64,000 bases of DNA from Corynebacterium aquatimens (GCF_030408395.1 NZ_CP046980.1:2108001-2172000); one strand, 5' to 3'. Shown: positions 19,677 to 30,045, counted from the first letter of the stretch. Notes: a model not told the origin generated them from the letters alone. Translations and numbers: made by a program.

Positions 19677-20408
19677 TTAGGCCTCCTGTCCTGCGCGCAT
19701 GCGCAACATACGAGCCGGAGCGACCTCTTCGATGGACTTGCCGCGCTTTGCAGCAACCTCCTCGGGGCGCACGAGCTGCTTCAGGCCCGCAACGGTCGCC
19801 TGAACGACGTTGAGGGCGTTGTCAGAGCCGAGCGACTTGGCCAGGATGTCCTGGATACCAGCACACTCGAGCACCGGACGAGCAGCACCACCGGCAATGA
19901 CACCGGTACCAGGAGCAGCCGGGCGGAGCATCACGATGCCCGCTGCGGCCTCGCCCTGAACCGGGTGAGGAATGGTGCCACCGATCATCGGAACGCGGAA
20001 GAAGTTCTTGCGAGCTTCCTCAGCACCCTTTTGAATCGCGGCCGGAACTTCCTTGGCCTTGCCGTAGCCGACACCGACCATTCCCTGGCCGTCGCCGACG
20101 ACTACCAAAGCGGTGAACGACATGTTGCGGCCACCCTTAACGGTCTTCGCAACACGGTTGATGGTAACGACGCGCTCGATGTACTTATCGCGCTCGTCCT
20201 CTTCGCGGCGGCCACGGCCACCGTCACGGCGGCCTCCGTCGCGGCGGCCACCATCGCGGCCACCACGGTCCGAACGCTCGTCGCGGTTACCGCGGCGTCC
20301 GCCGTTGTCCTGCGCAGCGTTGTCTGCGCCGTTGTTCTGTGCAGTGGCATCTGCCGCTGCGCGCTCTTCAGCGGAAGTTCCGCCGTCGCGCTGTTCACGA
20401 TCCGACAT
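19677..20408 (-). CDS. rpsE: 30S ribosomal protein S5 with RGG-rich N-terminal extension
   Basis: 243 aa, against about 170 in E. coli. The C-terminal two thirds are ordinary S5 ([48 protein letters not shown]). Residues 1-75 are an added tract: Ala/Asn/Asp-rich first, then repeated [10 protein letters not shown] units and acidic residues, probably disordered and able to touch RNA. S5 acts in decoding fidelity and mRNA unwinding. The extension is common in actinobacteria but long here. Confidence 0.96.
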   Translation of the reverse strand: MSDREQRDGGTSAEERAAADATAQNNGADNAAQDNGGRRGNRDERSDRGGRDGGRRDGGRRDGGRGRREEDERDKYIERVVTINRVAKTVKGGRNMSFTALVVVGDGQGMVGVGYGKAKEVPAAIQKGAEEARKNFFRVPMIGGTIPHPVQGEAAAGIVMLRPAAPGTGVIAGGAARPVLECAGIQDILAKSLGSDNALNVVQATVAGLKQLVRPEEVAAKRGKSIEEVAPARMLRMRAGQEA

Positions 20409-20464
20409 TTATGCCTTCCTTCCGTGAGAGTTTGCTGTGCGAATGTTTGCGTGTGCGGTAGCCA

Positions 20465-20869
20465 TTAGAACTTCAGACCACCTTCGCGAGCCGCCTCAGC
20501 AAGAGCTGCAACGCGGCCGTGGTACTTGTAACCACCACGGTCAAAAACGACTGCGGTGATGCCAGCCTGCTGTGCACGCTCAGCGATCAGAGCGCCGACC
20601 TTGGCTGCCTTAGCCTTCTTGTCGCCCTCGAGTGCGCGTACGTCATCCTCGATCGAGGAAGCGGACGCCAGGGTGTGGCCCGCCAGATCGTCGATAAGCT
20701 GAACGGAGATGTGGCGCGAGCTGCGGTGCACTGCCAGGCGCGGAGCCTCGGCGGTGCCTCGCAGGTTCTTGCGGATACGCTCGTGACGGCGCACGCGCGC
20801 TTCACGACGACGGGTGGAAATGTCGCGGCCAACCGGCACGCGCTTCTGCGTAGTAGATTCAGTGCTCAT
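20465..20869 (-). CDS. rplR: 50S ribosomal protein L18
   Basis: 134 aa. Binds 5S rRNA with L5 and L25. The basic start ([16 protein letters not shown]), the [15 protein letters not shown] strand and the C-terminal [24 protein letters not shown] are all typical. A GCTTATCGAC copy lies in the LIDD codons (20690-20699). Three bases separate it from rplF. Confidence 0.98.
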   Translation of the reverse strand: MSTESTTQKRVPVGRDISTRRREARVRRHERIRKNLRGTAEAPRLAVHRSSRHISVQLIDDLAGHTLASASSIEDDVRALEGDKKAKAAKVGALIAERAQQAGITAVVFDRGGYKYHGRVAALAEAAREGGLKF

Positions 20870-20872
20870 TGA

Positions 20873-21409
20873 TTACTTACCCGTCTTTCCGACCTTGCGG
20901 CGAACCTGCTCGCCCTCGTAACGGATGCCCTTACCCTTGTACGGGTCATCCTTACGCAGACGGCGAATGTTCGCGGCGATCTGTCCAACCTGCTGCTTGT
21001 CAATTCCCTCGATGGAGAACTTCGTGTTGCCGTCGACCGCGAAGGTGACGCCCTCCGGCGCGGCGATCAGGATCGGGTGGGAGTAGCCCAGGGAGAACTC
21101 AAGGTCCTTGCCCTTCTGCTGGACACGGTAACCCACACCGAAGATCTCCATGTTGATCTTGTAACCCTCGGTGACGCCAACAACCAGGTTGTTGATCAGC
21201 GAGCGCGACAGACCGTGGAGGCTGCGGTTAGTGCGGTTGTCATCCGGGCGAGAAACAACGATCTGGTTGTCCTCAACTGCTGCGGTGATCGGCTCCGGAA
21301 TGTCCAAGGACAGGGTGCCCTTCGGGCCCTTGACCTCAACGTGCTGGCCGTCGATCTTCGTGTCAACGCCGTTGGGGATAGTGATTGGGTTCTTACCAAT
21401 ACGAGACAT
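20873..21409 (-). CDS. rplF: 50S ribosomal protein L6
   Basis: 178 aa, start MSRIGKNPI, with the two L6 repeats and the conserved C-terminus ([29 protein letters not shown]). Binds helix 97 of 23S rRNA near the sarcin-ricin loop. Second gene of the spc-type operon, 15 bp after rpsH. Confidence 0.98.
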   Translation of the reverse strand: MSRIGKNPITIPNGVDTKIDGQHVEVKGPKGTLSLDIPEPITAAVEDNQIVVSRPDDNRTNRSLHGLSRSLINNLVVGVTEGYKINMEIFGVGYRVQQKGKDLEFSLGYSHPILIAAPEGVTFAVDGNTKFSIEGIDKQQVGQIAANIRRLRKDDPYKGKGIRYEGEQVRRKVGKTGK

Positions 21410-21424
21410 CGTTCAAACCCTCCC

Positions 21425-21823
21425 TTACCAGACGTAGGCGAGGACTTCCCCGCCCACACCCTTCTCGTGAGCCTGGCGGTCCGTCAGCAAGCCGTGGGAG
21501 GTGGAGATGATAGCCACACCCAGGCCGCCGAGCACCTGCGGCAGGTCGTTGGACTTTGCGTACACGCGAAGACCTGGCTTGGACACGCGGCGTAGACCAG
21601 CGATGGATGCCTCGCGCTGCGGGCCGTACTTCAGGTCGAGGGACAGGGTCTTGCCAACCTTTGCGTCCTCAACGCGGAAATCGGAAATGTAGCCCTCCTG
21701 CTTGAGGATCTCTGCGATGTTGACCTTCAACTTCGAAGAGGGCATGGACACGGAGTCATGGTGCGCGTTGTTAGCGTTGCGCACGCGTGACAGCATGTCC
21801 GCAATGGGATCTGTCATGGTCAT
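21425..21823 (-). CDS. rpsH: 30S ribosomal protein S8
   Basis: 132 aa from the ATG at 21823 ([19 protein letters not shown]). The frame extends to 21946, but those codons lie in the leader and match nothing. S8 binds the central domain of 16S rRNA and, in other bacteria, its own operon mRNA. The C-terminus [20 protein letters not shown] is intact. First gene of the operon; rpsN, often just upstream, is absent. Confidence 0.97.
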   Translation of the reverse strand: MTMTDPIADMLSRVRNANNAHHDSVSMPSSKLKVNIAEILKQEGYISDFRVEDAKVGKTLSLDLKYGPQREASIAGLRRVSKPGLRVYAKSNDLPQVLGGLGVAIISTSHGLLTDRQAHEKGVGGEVLAYVW

Positions 21824-22035
21824 AAGAGACCTATAGCCTTTCTCGTTACGGTTCCCACCCACTTGACGTTGTCCGTGTGTTCTCAATCGGGGGCCACTTA
21901 CGCGCGGCACGCTCAGTAACGTGCGGGGCTCGCTGCCACCGGCCATACGGTCCGCTTACTAGCGGGGGGCCTGCAACAAAGTTGCGGTTATTGTCTTACA
22001 AGTCCGCGCCACGCTGGGCACAGACCTGAGGGGAC

Positions 22036-22063
22036 AGCCTACACGCCACCTGCGCAAACACAA
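22036..22063 (-). promoter_or_regulatory. Promoter of the rpsH operon
   Basis: On the minus strand TTGTGT, 16 bp, TAGGCT. The leader to rpsH would be about 205 nt and contains a GGCC-flanked inverted repeat near 21940-21970. The rest of the gap 21824-22204 holds the lipase terminator and the GCTTATCGAC cluster. Confidence 0.55.
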
Positions 22064-22082
22064 AATCCCGATGGGAAATCAA

Positions 22083-22118
22083 AAGCGCCGGGGAGGACAC
22101 TGCCTCACCCGGCGCTTA
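22083..22118 (-). terminator. Terminator of the secretory lipase gene
   Basis: On the minus strand AGCGCCGGG pairs with CCCGGCGCT, with further pairing inside (GAGG/CCTC), followed by TTTGATTTC. It lies 87 bp past the lipase stop, beyond the GCTTATCGAC repeats. Confidence 0.75.
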
Positions 22119-22126
22119 GAGCATTC

Positions 22127-22186
22127 GCTTATCGACGATCGGTCAGCTGCTTATCGACGATCGGTTAGCTCCGATCGTCGATAAGC
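22127..22186. repeat. Triple GCTTATCGACGATCGG cluster with perfect inverted pair
   Basis: Two direct copies of the 16-mer GCTTATCGACGATCGG (22127 and 22149, period 22) are followed by its exact reverse complement at 22171-22186. The last two form a perfect hairpin with 16-bp arms and a 6-nt loop (TTAGCT). Confidence 0.95.
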
Positions 22187-22204
22187 ATGCGCTACAACTA
22201 CCTC

Positions 22205-23884
22205 CTAGAACGGGAGCTTGACACCTGCGTTACGCAGCAGGTTCAGGATCCCCGGAACCATCGCGAGCACCGCGAGGATCGCTGCCCCAGCGAGCAGGCC
22301 GATGATCTGCTTCGGGTCAGACACACCCGAACCCTCAACACCGGAGCTGGGGCCGGTCTCCGGAGCATTGTCAGGAACCAAGTCCGAGCTCAGCGGCACG
22401 CTGGACAGGTGCGAGCTCGCCGCGATCGCGGAACCGTACTCGTCCGTGCCCGGGAGCCTGGTCTCGTCCGGATCCTCCTCGACGCTCTTGATCTCATTGC
22501 CCATGAAGTTCTTGCAGGTCTGCGACTCCGGCAACGGCTTGCCGTTGAAGCGATCCAGCATGAAGTTCAGACCAAAGATCGGGCCAGTGATGGACTGGAC
22601 CAAGTGGTTGGGCATACCGTCTTCAATTTCCGGCGCGATGTCGTTGCGGTAGTAGACCGACGCTCCGTCGACGGTGCACCACTTCATAGCCAGGTTGCGT
22701 GCCTGCTTGTGCTCCACCTGACGGTCGTAGCGGCCACCAATGATCATAACGGGGGCCACCGGCTTGCCCCGACCGATGCGCTGCGCCTCCAGCAGCTCCA
22801 TCGCGTCCCTCATGTCTGGTTCCGTCAGGATCTCTTCGAGCGAGCGGCCGTCCTTCGTCCAGTCACGAGTAGTCTGGTAGACGTACGGCTTGGAAACAAT
22901 CTCCGTGGTGCACTCATTGCTGAGCTGCTTGAGGGTCTCCTTGCCTTCCTCGGAGAGGTACTTGTCCAGCTTCGACTGGAGATCCTTGTCCGGGTAGCGC
23001 TCGATCAGACCGTTGATGGTGAAGCCAATAGCACCAGAGAGGTCAGAACCGTCGATGTTGCGGGCAACCTCGTACAAGTTAGCCGGCGGCGCGGAGGCGT
23101 AGGCACCAGCGATGTTGGCCTGCTCCGCCTCGGAGTAGTAGTTGGCAGCTTCCTCAACTGCAGCCGCGGCCGCGCCACCACCCTGGGAGTGGCCGTAGAA
23201 GCCGATCTTGCCGAAGTTCTCCTGGCCGACCAATTCCTTCACCGCACGACCAGCATCCAACACCGCGTGTGCCTGGTCCAGGCGGTTCATGTAGGTGTGC
23301 GTACCTGGGGTACCCATTCCGATGAAGTCGGTGACCACAACGCGGACACCGTACTTAGCAAACGCGAACTCGTAGAGACCCTCGAGGCTCACGGTGCGCC
23401 CGGACGCGATCGGGTCCGGCTGACCGTCCATCGGCCAGTTGCGCGACGGCGCGCAGTGGTCACCCTGGCCCACGGTGCCGCGACCAACGATCAGCGTCGG
23501 GCGCGGGCCCTTGCCCTTCCAGGCCACCTGCGGTTCCACGACGTAGCCGGTCACTGGCACCAGATTCCCGTTGGCGTCGGTGGTGGTGTACATGATCTTC
23601 GTGGCTTGCGTAGGCAAAGTCTTGTCGCCTTCACCGCCGAGGTTGCTGTACGGAGCATCCTTCTTCTTGAGGATCTCACCCGGGGTAGTGGGCTCCACGC
23701 CGTCGAAGCTGTAGAAAGCGTCGACGTCACCCTTTTCCACCTTCGGAGTGGTCTGCACTGAGGACCCGAGCTTCGCCTTTGGGTACGCGGCCTCATCCGC
23801 AACTGCATGGGTAGCACCCATGACCAGGCTGGCAGCAGCGAACACACTGACCAAGGAACGGGTAGCGCGAGACAAACGGGACAT
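22205..23884 (-). CDS. Secretory lipase family protein, C-terminally anchored
   Basis: 559 aa. A signal peptide (residues 1-29) is followed by an alpha/beta hydrolase of the secretory lipase family: oxyanion and nucleophile region IGFYGHSQGGGAAAA with the catalytic Ser in GHSQG, and a later VMIIGGRYDRQV segment that would hold the acidic residue. Near the C-terminus a Ser/Gly-rich stretch leads to one hydrophobic helix (about 530-552), so the enzyme probably stays in the envelope. It would hydrolyse lipid esters outside the cell. It is alone in its transcript and has a terminator. Confidence 0.8.
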   Translation of the reverse strand: MSRLSRATRSLVSVFAAASLVMGATHAVADEAAYPKAKLGSSVQTTPKVEKGDVDAFYSFDGVEPTTPGEILKKKDAPYSNLGGEGDKTLPTQATKIMYTTTDANGNLVPVTGYVVEPQVAWKGKGPRPTLIVGRGTVGQGDHCAPSRNWPMDGQPDPIASGRTVSLEGLYEFAFAKYGVRVVVTDFIGMGTPGTHTYMNRLDQAHAVLDAGRAVKELVGQENFGKIGFYGHSQGGGAAAAAVEEAANYYSEAEQANIAGAYASAPPANLYEVARNIDGSDLSGAIGFTINGLIERYPDKDLQSKLDKYLSEEGKETLKQLSNECTTEIVSKPYVYQTTRDWTKDGRSLEEILTEPDMRDAMELLEAQRIGRGKPVAPVMIIGGRYDRQVEHKQARNLAMKWCTVDGASVYYRNDIAPEIEDGMPNHLVQSITGPIFGLNFMLDRFNGKPLPESQTCKNFMGNEIKSVEEDPDETRLPGTDEYGSAIAASSHLSSVPLSSDLVPDNAPETGPSSGVEGSGVSDPKQIIGLLAGAAILAVLAMVPGILNLLRNAGVKLPF

Positions 23885-24105
23885 TTTTTCTCCTTCGAAA
23901 TAGTTAGGCCCGATAAAACGTTGGAAGAAACTTTAAAAGCCCGCTGTGAAAACCGTGGGCTTTTCCCAAACTTTTTTCACGCAGATGCATAAATGCAGGA
24001 TGACCCAGCCCCCGAAAAGGTGGACCGCCGCCCGCAAACACCCCCGTCGGCAGTCTTTTTGCCAATCGCTTACGCAAATAGTGAACAAGAAGTTATTTTA
24101 GTGTT

Positions 24106-25473
24106 ATGCCAAACAAAATTACTCGGGAAATTCCCCTAAACGGCCTGCGCATTGGTACGGCGAGCGCAGGACTCCAAATCGAGGGTTCCGCGAAACCCAG
24201 CAACTGGTCACAGTGGGCGGAAGAGGGCAACATCGCTGATGAAACCGGCGTGAACCCCACCACGGATCACTGGATCCGCTGGAAAGAAGACAACAAAATC
24301 ATGCAGGAACTTGAATTCCCCATCGCCCGCGTTGGTGTGGAATGGTCCCGCATTGAGCTTGAGCCCGGTCGCTTCGATGAGGACGCTCTGGAGCGCTACC
24401 GCGAAGAATTCGATGATCTTCGCGCCCGCGGCATCAAGCCGCTCATCACTCTCCACCACTTCGGTCAGCCTCTCTGGCTTGAGCGCCGCGGCGGGTGGCA
24501 AAACGATGAGATCGTGCCGAAGTTCATCCGCTTCGTCAACAAAGTCTTGGACTACCTGGGCAACGTCACCGATGACTGGATCACCATCAACGAGCCGAAC
24601 GTCTACGCCACCGAGGCATACCTGTTTGGCAGCCAACCCCCTGGCAAGGGCGGCTATCGCGCCGTGCGCAAGTGCCTGCAGAACATGGCCGCCGCGCACC
24701 TGATCGCCTACGACCTCATCCACCAGCGCCTTGACGCCCCTGGCCGCGACATCAAGGTTTCCTTCGCCCACCACAAGCGCGTCTTCGACCCGGCCAACCC
24801 GAAGAACCCGTTCCACCGCGCAATCACACCGGTGGTGGACTACCTCTTCCAGGGCGCACTCGAAGACGCCTTCTATCGCGGCAAGTTCTCCCCGGTCCTC
24901 AGCCGCCCGAAGGCTCTGCCGGACAGCTTCGGTGAGGGCGTCGGCTCCAAGAAGGTCTTCGCTGACGTCATCGCGATCAACTACTACTCGCGCACCGCAA
25001 CGAAGGGGCTTGATGACGGCACCTTTGACAACGCCCCGGTCAACGACTTGGGATGGGAAATCTACCCGCGCGGCATCGTGCGTGTCGCCGCACCGTTGGC
25101 GCGGAAATTCAACCTGCCGATCTGGATTACGGAGAACGGCTGTGCCGATAACACCGAATCCTTCCGCTGCGGTTTAATCCTGGATCACCTCCACGAGCTA
25201 GCCCGTCTCAACGCTGGCCTGCCGTCCCCGGACGGCATCGAACAGGAGCGGGTCCCGGTGGAGCGTTACTATCACTGGTGCTTCGTGGACAACTGGGAGT
25301 GGTCCGAGGGCATGGCCCAGAAGTTCGGCGTAGTCAAGCTTGACGATGACCTCAACCGTCATATCAAGCCCGCGGCTGAGATGATCCGTGAGATCAACCG
25401 CACCGGCGCCCTGACCCCGGAAATCGACAAGAAGTACCGCGAGGACACCGCTCGCGATAACTACCTGCCGTAA
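24106..25473 (+). CDS. Glycoside hydrolase family 1 protein (beta-glucosidase-like)
   Basis: 455 aa, a full GH1 barrel. The acid/base glutamate is in TINEPNVYATEAYL and the nucleophile in WITENGCADN; RVGVEWSRIE and TLHHFGQPLW are family signatures. No signal peptide, so it acts in the cytoplasm on a substrate brought in by the transporter that follows 47 bp later. The missing phosphate-binding features of 6-phospho-beta-glucosidases cannot be judged by eye, so the sugar is not assigned. Confidence 0.85.
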   Translation: MPNKITREIPLNGLRIGTASAGLQIEGSAKPSNWSQWAEEGNIADETGVNPTTDHWIRWKEDNKIMQELEFPIARVGVEWSRIELEPGRFDEDALERYREEFDDLRARGIKPLITLHHFGQPLWLERRGGWQNDEIVPKFIRFVNKVLDYLGNVTDDWITINEPNVYATEAYLFGSQPPGKGGYRAVRKCLQNMAAAHLIAYDLIHQRLDAPGRDIKVSFAHHKRVFDPANPKNPFHRAITPVVDYLFQGALEDAFYRGKFSPVLSRPKALPDSFGEGVGSKKVFADVIAINYYSRTATKGLDDGTFDNAPVNDLGWEIYPRGIVRVAAPLARKFNLPIWITENGCADNTESFRCGLILDHLHELARLNAGLPSPDGIEQERVPVERYYHWCFVDNWEWSEGMAQKFGVVKLDDDLNRHIKPAAEMIREINRTGALTPEIDKKYREDTARDNYLP

Positions 25474-25520
25474 TTCCCCGGCAGGTACCTACCTGCCGCC
25501 AGTCCAAGCAGAAAGACTCC

Positions 25521-26837
25521 ATGAGCACCCCCGAAACGACGACCCCGGTGGCTCAAGTCGCCGCGACGTACAACACCACCATCGCTGAGCGCGAATCAAA
25601 AGCATTCTTCTGGAAGTTCGCCCTCGCCTACTTTGGCACCTGCCTTGTTTGGGCAGGCCCGTCACAGTTGCTGTTGGCAAACCAGATGATCACGGTCCGC
25701 CCGGACCGCTATGAAGATGCCCTGGCGCTTCTCATGATGTGTGGTGGTGCAACCGCAGTTGTCACCAGCCTCCTCGTCGGCTTCATCGCCGACCGATCAC
25801 GGCTGTCCAACTACTCCGCGTGGGCGAAGCGCTGGGGTAAGCGTTTCCCATGGATCTTGCTTGCAGTCCCCCTTTCTTCCCTTGGCATGCTGGTCATGTC
25901 ATTCACCCCGGGCTACTGGGTGCTAGTGGCCCTGTGGTGCCTGGTGCAACTGTTCGTCGCGTTTATGACGAACAACCTGTTCACCATCACTGCTGACGTT
26001 GTTCCGCAGAAGAAGTTCGGAACGATCTCCGGCATCCTCGGCGTCACGTACGTCCTTGGCCTCGTCGGTGGTACCGCCATTGCCAGCTTGTTCCCACTGA
26101 ACTGGGCCTACATCGTGATCGCGGGCCTGTCCCTCGGCCTTGTCATCCAACTCGGCTTCGGCCGCGGCTCCATCGACCCGGCAGTCAACCAGTCAACCCT
26201 GGATGAACAAGCTGAACTCGGCGCTTTCGTCTTCGGCAGCGACGCCGGTGAAGCAGAGAAACTCCCGTTGAGTGCCTACCGCAACTACTGGACGGTCTTC
26301 TTCTCCCGCTTTGTCATGCACGTCACGCAGTACACCGCGCTGTTCTACCTCCTCTACTACCTGCGCGACCACATCAAGGTCGACGACCCTGATACCTGGG
26401 TTCTCATCCTTACCGTGGTCTTCGCTGCCGTGACCATGTTCACCGCCGTCGTCGCCGGCCCGTTGTCAGACAAGCTGGAACGCCGCAAGATCTTCATCAT
26501 CCTGGCCGCTCTGACCATGGCTGCCGCCACGGTCATCATGACCTTCGTGGATGCAGTTCAGTTCGTGGTTGGCGCCGCCGTCCTCCTCGGCCTGGCATGG
26601 GGCATGTTCTCCTCCGTGGAGCAGGCTCTCATCAACGAGTCCCTCCCCTCGAAGGTCAACCGCGCCCGCGACGTGTCGATCATGACCCTGGCGCAGGGTA
26701 CCGCGAACATGATGGCGGGTATCCTCGCCGCCGCCGGCCTCAAGTACCTCGGCGGCTACCCCGGCCTGTACGAGGCCTGCGCCGTCGCCTGTGTCATCGG
26801 CGCCCTCCTCGCTCTGACCATCCGCTCCTCACGCTAA
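25521..26837 (+). CDS. MFS transporter, probable glycoside importer
   Basis: 438 aa with twelve predicted transmembrane segments and an MFS-type loop (GFIADRSRLSNYSAWAKRWGKR, then VAGPLSDKLERRK in the second half). It is placed directly after the GH1 gene, so it most likely imports the glucoside that enzyme cleaves; this is inference from context. An RBS-like AGAAAG precedes the ATG. Its end converges on the DUF2786 gene with only 13 bp between, and no terminator is apparent. Confidence 0.8.
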   Translation: MSTPETTTPVAQVAATYNTTIAERESKAFFWKFALAYFGTCLVWAGPSQLLLANQMITVRPDRYEDALALLMMCGGATAVVTSLLVGFIADRSRLSNYSAWAKRWGKRFPWILLAVPLSSLGMLVMSFTPGYWVLVALWCLVQLFVAFMTNNLFTITADVVPQKKFGTISGILGVTYVLGLVGGTAIASLFPLNWAYIVIAGLSLGLVIQLGFGRGSIDPAVNQSTLDEQAELGAFVFGSDAGEAEKLPLSAYRNYWTVFFSRFVMHVTQYTALFYLLYYLRDHIKVDDPDTWVLILTVVFAAVTMFTAVVAGPLSDKLERRKIFIILAALTMAAATVIMTFVDAVQFVVGAAVLLGLAWGMFSSVEQALINESLPSKVNRARDVSIMTLAQGTANMMAGILAAAGLKYLGGYPGLYEACAVACVIGALLALTIRSSR

Positions 26838-26850
26838 GCAGGCACACGAT

Positions 26851-27645
26851 CTAACACGGCAAGGCTGGCCGGGCACGCACCCGCGTCTGGCCAAGATCTG
26901 CCGAACCACCGTCATCCACGCCGCGTTCATAAGACTCCCCGTGCAACGAACGCTTGGAACGCCGCCCGGCTGTCAGATGCAGGTTGAGCGCCTCCGCATA
27001 TTCATCGCGGGCCCGCGTCGCCTTCGTGGCATCGTCCACGAGCATCAGCTCATAGCGCTTATCAGTACCCGCTACTTCCGTCTCCGCCGTCACCAAACGG
27101 TCATAGATGGAATTTGCAAACCCCGTCATGTAGGACCTGCGCGCCACCACGGTAGAAACACGCAGATCCGGCGCGCCGGTCACCCCACGGGCACCGGCAG
27201 CCATCATCGAGTTGAGCAAACCGAACAACATCTCCACGCGTTCGACGTTGCGCCGCACGCCAAACACCATCGTGGAATGAACTTTCGTTGAGTTGTAGAC
27301 CGTGTTGGTAAAGGCAGAGCAGTGCAGCGCCGCAACGAGATTTCCTAATAACCGCGCCTGCATGTCGGTGTACGCCCCGCGGAACTCAAACACCGCATGA
27401 ATCGGTTCCTCTTCATCAGGGGCTTCTAAATCCACCTCGGAGAACCCGTAGGTGGCCATAATCTCAAACGCCTTTTCATAAAAGACCTCAGCCTCCGGCG
27501 TCCCCTCTTGATCAGCCGCCTGATTCAGGAGTTTCTGCACCCGCTCTTTAATTTTGTCGATGTCACTCGACTGCCTCGACTGATCAGCTTTACCTGCCGC
27601 GTTGGTCCGGCTATTTGTCCCTGCGTTTGTCCCTGATTTTGTCAT
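26851..27645 (-). CDS. DUF2786 domain-containing protein
   Basis: 264 aa. After a Thr/Asn/Gly-rich tail (1-25) comes a helical segment DKIKERVQKLLNQAADQEGTPEAEVFYEKAFEIMATYG, the DUF2786 signature, and then a second domain (about 80-230) of the kind usually found with it (NTVYNSTKVHSTMVFGV, RRSYMTGFANSIYDRL). The C-terminus is basic. The function of the family is unknown; many members are carried by phages or mobile elements, but no such element is seen here. Confidence 0.7.
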   Translation of the reverse strand: MTKSGTNAGTNSRTNAAGKADQSRQSSDIDKIKERVQKLLNQAADQEGTPEAEVFYEKAFEIMATYGFSEVDLEAPDEEEPIHAVFEFRGAYTDMQARLLGNLVAALHCSAFTNTVYNSTKVHSTMVFGVRRNVERVEMLFGLLNSMMAAGARGVTGAPDLRVSTVVARRSYMTGFANSIYDRLVTAETEVAGTDKRYELMLVDDATKATRARDEYAEALNLHLTAGRRSKRSLHGESYERGVDDGGSADLGQTRVRARPALPC

Positions 27646-27774
27646 TTGCTTACATCCTTACTGTTTGTGTGGAAATTGGACAAACACAGTCTGCATTTGA
27701 TGCCGGACACAAACTTCCCCTAAAAGACCATGATGCTGTGGAAACCTGTGGAATCCTGTGGAACCCTGGGTGGC

Positions 27775-28785
27775 ATGAGCATTCAACACCCCAACCCAAC
27801 CAACCAACCGAAATCCGATCTCCCACTGCGCCCAGGGCGCAAAGTAGTCCTGATCGGCGCTGGCGATGTCGGTGTCGCGTACGCATACGCACTGGTCAAC
27901 CAGGGTCTGTGCGAGCACCTCGCAATTATTGATATCAACGAAGAGAAAACCTGGGGCCACGTTCAAGACCTCAACCACGCTGTGCCGTGGTCTGGCCACA
28001 ACACCCGCGTGACCGTAGGCACCTACGAAGACTGCGCCGACGCCGCGATGGTTGTTAACTGCGCCGGCGTTGCACAGCGCCCTGATGAATCCCGCCTTGA
28101 CCTGGTTGCGCGCAACGTCAAGATTTTCGAAGACATCGTTGGCAACGTCATGGCAACCGGTTTCAATGGCATCTTCCTCGTCGCCACCAACCCGGTTGAC
28201 GTTTTGACCTACGCAACGTGGAAGCTCTCTGGCCTGCCCTCCAATCAGGTCATCGGCTCCGGCACGATCCTGGACACCGCCCGTTACCGCCACTCCCTCG
28301 GCGAGTACTTCGGTGTGAGCTCGACCTCCGTCCACGCATACGTGATTGGCGAGCACGGTGACTCCGAGCTCCCTGTCGTGTCCGCTGGCTCCGTCGCGGG
28401 TGTTTCGCTCCCGACCCGCCTTGAGCGCGAGTCCAAGAACAACCCGCAGATCAGCGACGATCTGGACACCGTCTTCACCGACACCCGCGACGCTGCCTAC
28501 AAGATCATCCGGGCGAAGGGCTCCACCAGTTACGGCATCGGCGGCGGCCTCGCCCGCATCACCCGCGCCGTATTCAACAACGAGGACGTTGTTCTTCCTG
28601 TCAGCGCACTGCTTCAAGGCGAGTACGGCTGGGACGACATTTACATCGGCACCCCAGCCGTGATTAACCGCAACGGCATCCGCGACGTTGTTGAGCTCGC
28701 CCTCGATGACGAGGAAACCAAGCAGTTCAACCACTCCGCTGAGGTCCTGCGTGACGTCATGCGCGGCGCCGACCTGGTGAGCTAA
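27775..28785 (+). CDS. ldh: L-lactate dehydrogenase
   Basis: 336 aa from ATG 27775 (MSIQHPNP); the frame opens 15 codons earlier. Reduces pyruvate to L-lactate with NADH. Visible are the Rossmann glycine motif [15 protein letters not shown], the substrate loop [15 protein letters not shown], the NAD/substrate motif [10 protein letters not shown] and the catalytic histidine in [11 protein letters not shown]. The Gln-Arg-Pro of the loop points to lactate rather than malate. It is monocistronic and closed by a good terminator. Confidence 0.93.
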   Translation: MSIQHPNPTNQPKSDLPLRPGRKVVLIGAGDVGVAYAYALVNQGLCEHLAIIDINEEKTWGHVQDLNHAVPWSGHNTRVTVGTYEDCADAAMVVNCAGVAQRPDESRLDLVARNVKIFEDIVGNVMATGFNGIFLVATNPVDVLTYATWKLSGLPSNQVIGSGTILDTARYRHSLGEYFGVSSTSVHAYVIGEHGDSELPVVSAGSVAGVSLPTRLERESKNNPQISDDLDTVFTDTRDAAYKIIRAKGSTSYGIGGGLARITRAVFNNEDVVLPVSALLQGEYGWDDIYIGTPAVINRNGIRDVVELALDDEETKQFNHSAEVLRDVMRGADLVS

Positions 28786-28811
28786 CAGCAGTTCAGAACT
28801 TCACACACAAC

Positions 28812-28850
28812 GCGGGCACCTGGTTCCCTTCCAGGGCCCGCTTTGTGTTT
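28812..28850 (+). terminator. Rho-independent terminator of ldh
   Basis: GCGGGCACCTGG and CCAGGGCCCGC pair around a short loop, followed by TTTGTGTTTTC, 27 bp past the stop codon. Confidence 0.85.
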
Positions 28851-28977
28851 TCTGACGCTTTCCGTGCCCAAGCACCCCACGTATTTGAAGATGTAACATT
28901 CCAGGGTTCTTATCCGATTTTCCTAATACAACCACAGTGTTCACCCAGTCACAGATTTCACCGGAAAGGCTCCTACC

Positions 28978-30045
28978 ATGCGTTCTAAGTTCCGCACTTC
29001 CCTTATCGCCGCAACCACCGCTGCAGCGATGACACTGTCCATGGCACCTGCAGCCCACGCAGCCAAAGAGCCCACCACAGGCGTGGAACTCAACCACCCG
29101 CTGACCCAGACCATTGGACACCGCGCTATGTTCGACTATGCGGATGGCGAGCAGGGTTTCCAAGCCATGCGTGATTTGCGCGCCAGCATGTGGGATAAAA
29201 ACCCGCCATTCAAGCTCCGCTGGATCCGCCCAGGCGGCAATCGATTGGAGGATTTCGGCCCCCGTCTGCAGGATGTCGCCCGGGCCTTCGGCTACAACAC
29301 TAAGGAAAAGTACGTCAACGCCGTGAAGTACGACCACGGTCTTTCCATCATTGCGGTACAACGCTCAGTCGAAGCATCTGCGAAATGGGGTCACGAGCGT
29401 CCGTACAACAACACTTGCACCCTGCCAGCCAAGCAATGTGCAGATGAACACTCCGCAACGATCAACGGTGTGGGGGCAATGCAGAACATCTACCGTATCC
29501 GGGGTGGGTCCCAGTCTATGAGGAACATCGTGCTGAACAATTGGGGCGGTACGAAAGAATACGATTCCCTTGTACGGCACAACGGTAATTGGTACGCGGG
29601 CGGCAAAGACGATCAAAATGGCCACCTGTTCCAGCTGCTAAACCCGGTTAATACCTACATGGGATTCGGTGTTGCACAGGTCGACGGTACGGGCACCTAT
29701 GCAGCGAACTCGCTGAATGACAAGCCCACGGGAGTGAAGTCGTACCCGCGCGGTCTGCAATCCAAAACCATTTATCGCGCAGCTATGCCGCATGAACGCC
29801 CAACGGGAATCATCAAGGAGCAACCGAAGCCGGCGCCGAGCAACCCATCCCCAAGCAAGCCCGCGCCGAACAAGCCCGCGCCGAACAAGCCCACCCCAAA
29901 TAACCCCACGCAGCCCAACCCATGGGACAGCATTAAGACCCCGGAAGATCTCAAAGCCGTTGGCTACGTTGTCCTCGTGATCTTTGTGCTTGGGCTCATT
30001 GCCACGCTTCTAGAGAAGATCGCGCCGGACGTATTCAAGTTCTAG
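28978..30045 (+). CDS. Secreted CAP-domain protein with C-terminal anchor
   Basis: 355 aa. Signal peptide 1-30 (APAAHA-A cleavage). The middle contains a CAP/SCP-like region: MRNIVLNNWGGTKEYDSLVRHNGNW and GHLFQLLNPVNTYMGFGVAQ, which match the GHY-x-N-x-x-x-x-x-GxGxA pattern of the family with Leu-Phe in place of Tyr. It is followed by a Pro/Lys/Asn repeat tract (KPAPNKP, about 280-310) and one transmembrane helix (about 328-347). It is probably displayed on the envelope; ligand unknown. Its stop overlaps the stop of the convergent phytase-like gene. Confidence 0.75.
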   Translation: MRSKFRTSLIAATTAAAMTLSMAPAAHAAKEPTTGVELNHPLTQTIGHRAMFDYADGEQGFQAMRDLRASMWDKNPPFKLRWIRPGGNRLEDFGPRLQDVARAFGYNTKEKYVNAVKYDHGLSIIAVQRSVEASAKWGHERPYNNTCTLPAKQCADEHSATINGVGAMQNIYRIRGGSQSMRNIVLNNWGGTKEYDSLVRHNGNWYAGGKDDQNGHLFQLLNPVNTYMGFGVAQVDGTGTYAANSLNDKPTGVKSYPRGLQSKTIYRAAMPHERPTGIIKEQPKPAPSNPSPSKPAPNKPAPNKPTPNNPTQPNPWDSIKTPEDLKAVGYVVLVIFVLGLIATLLEKIAPDVFKF

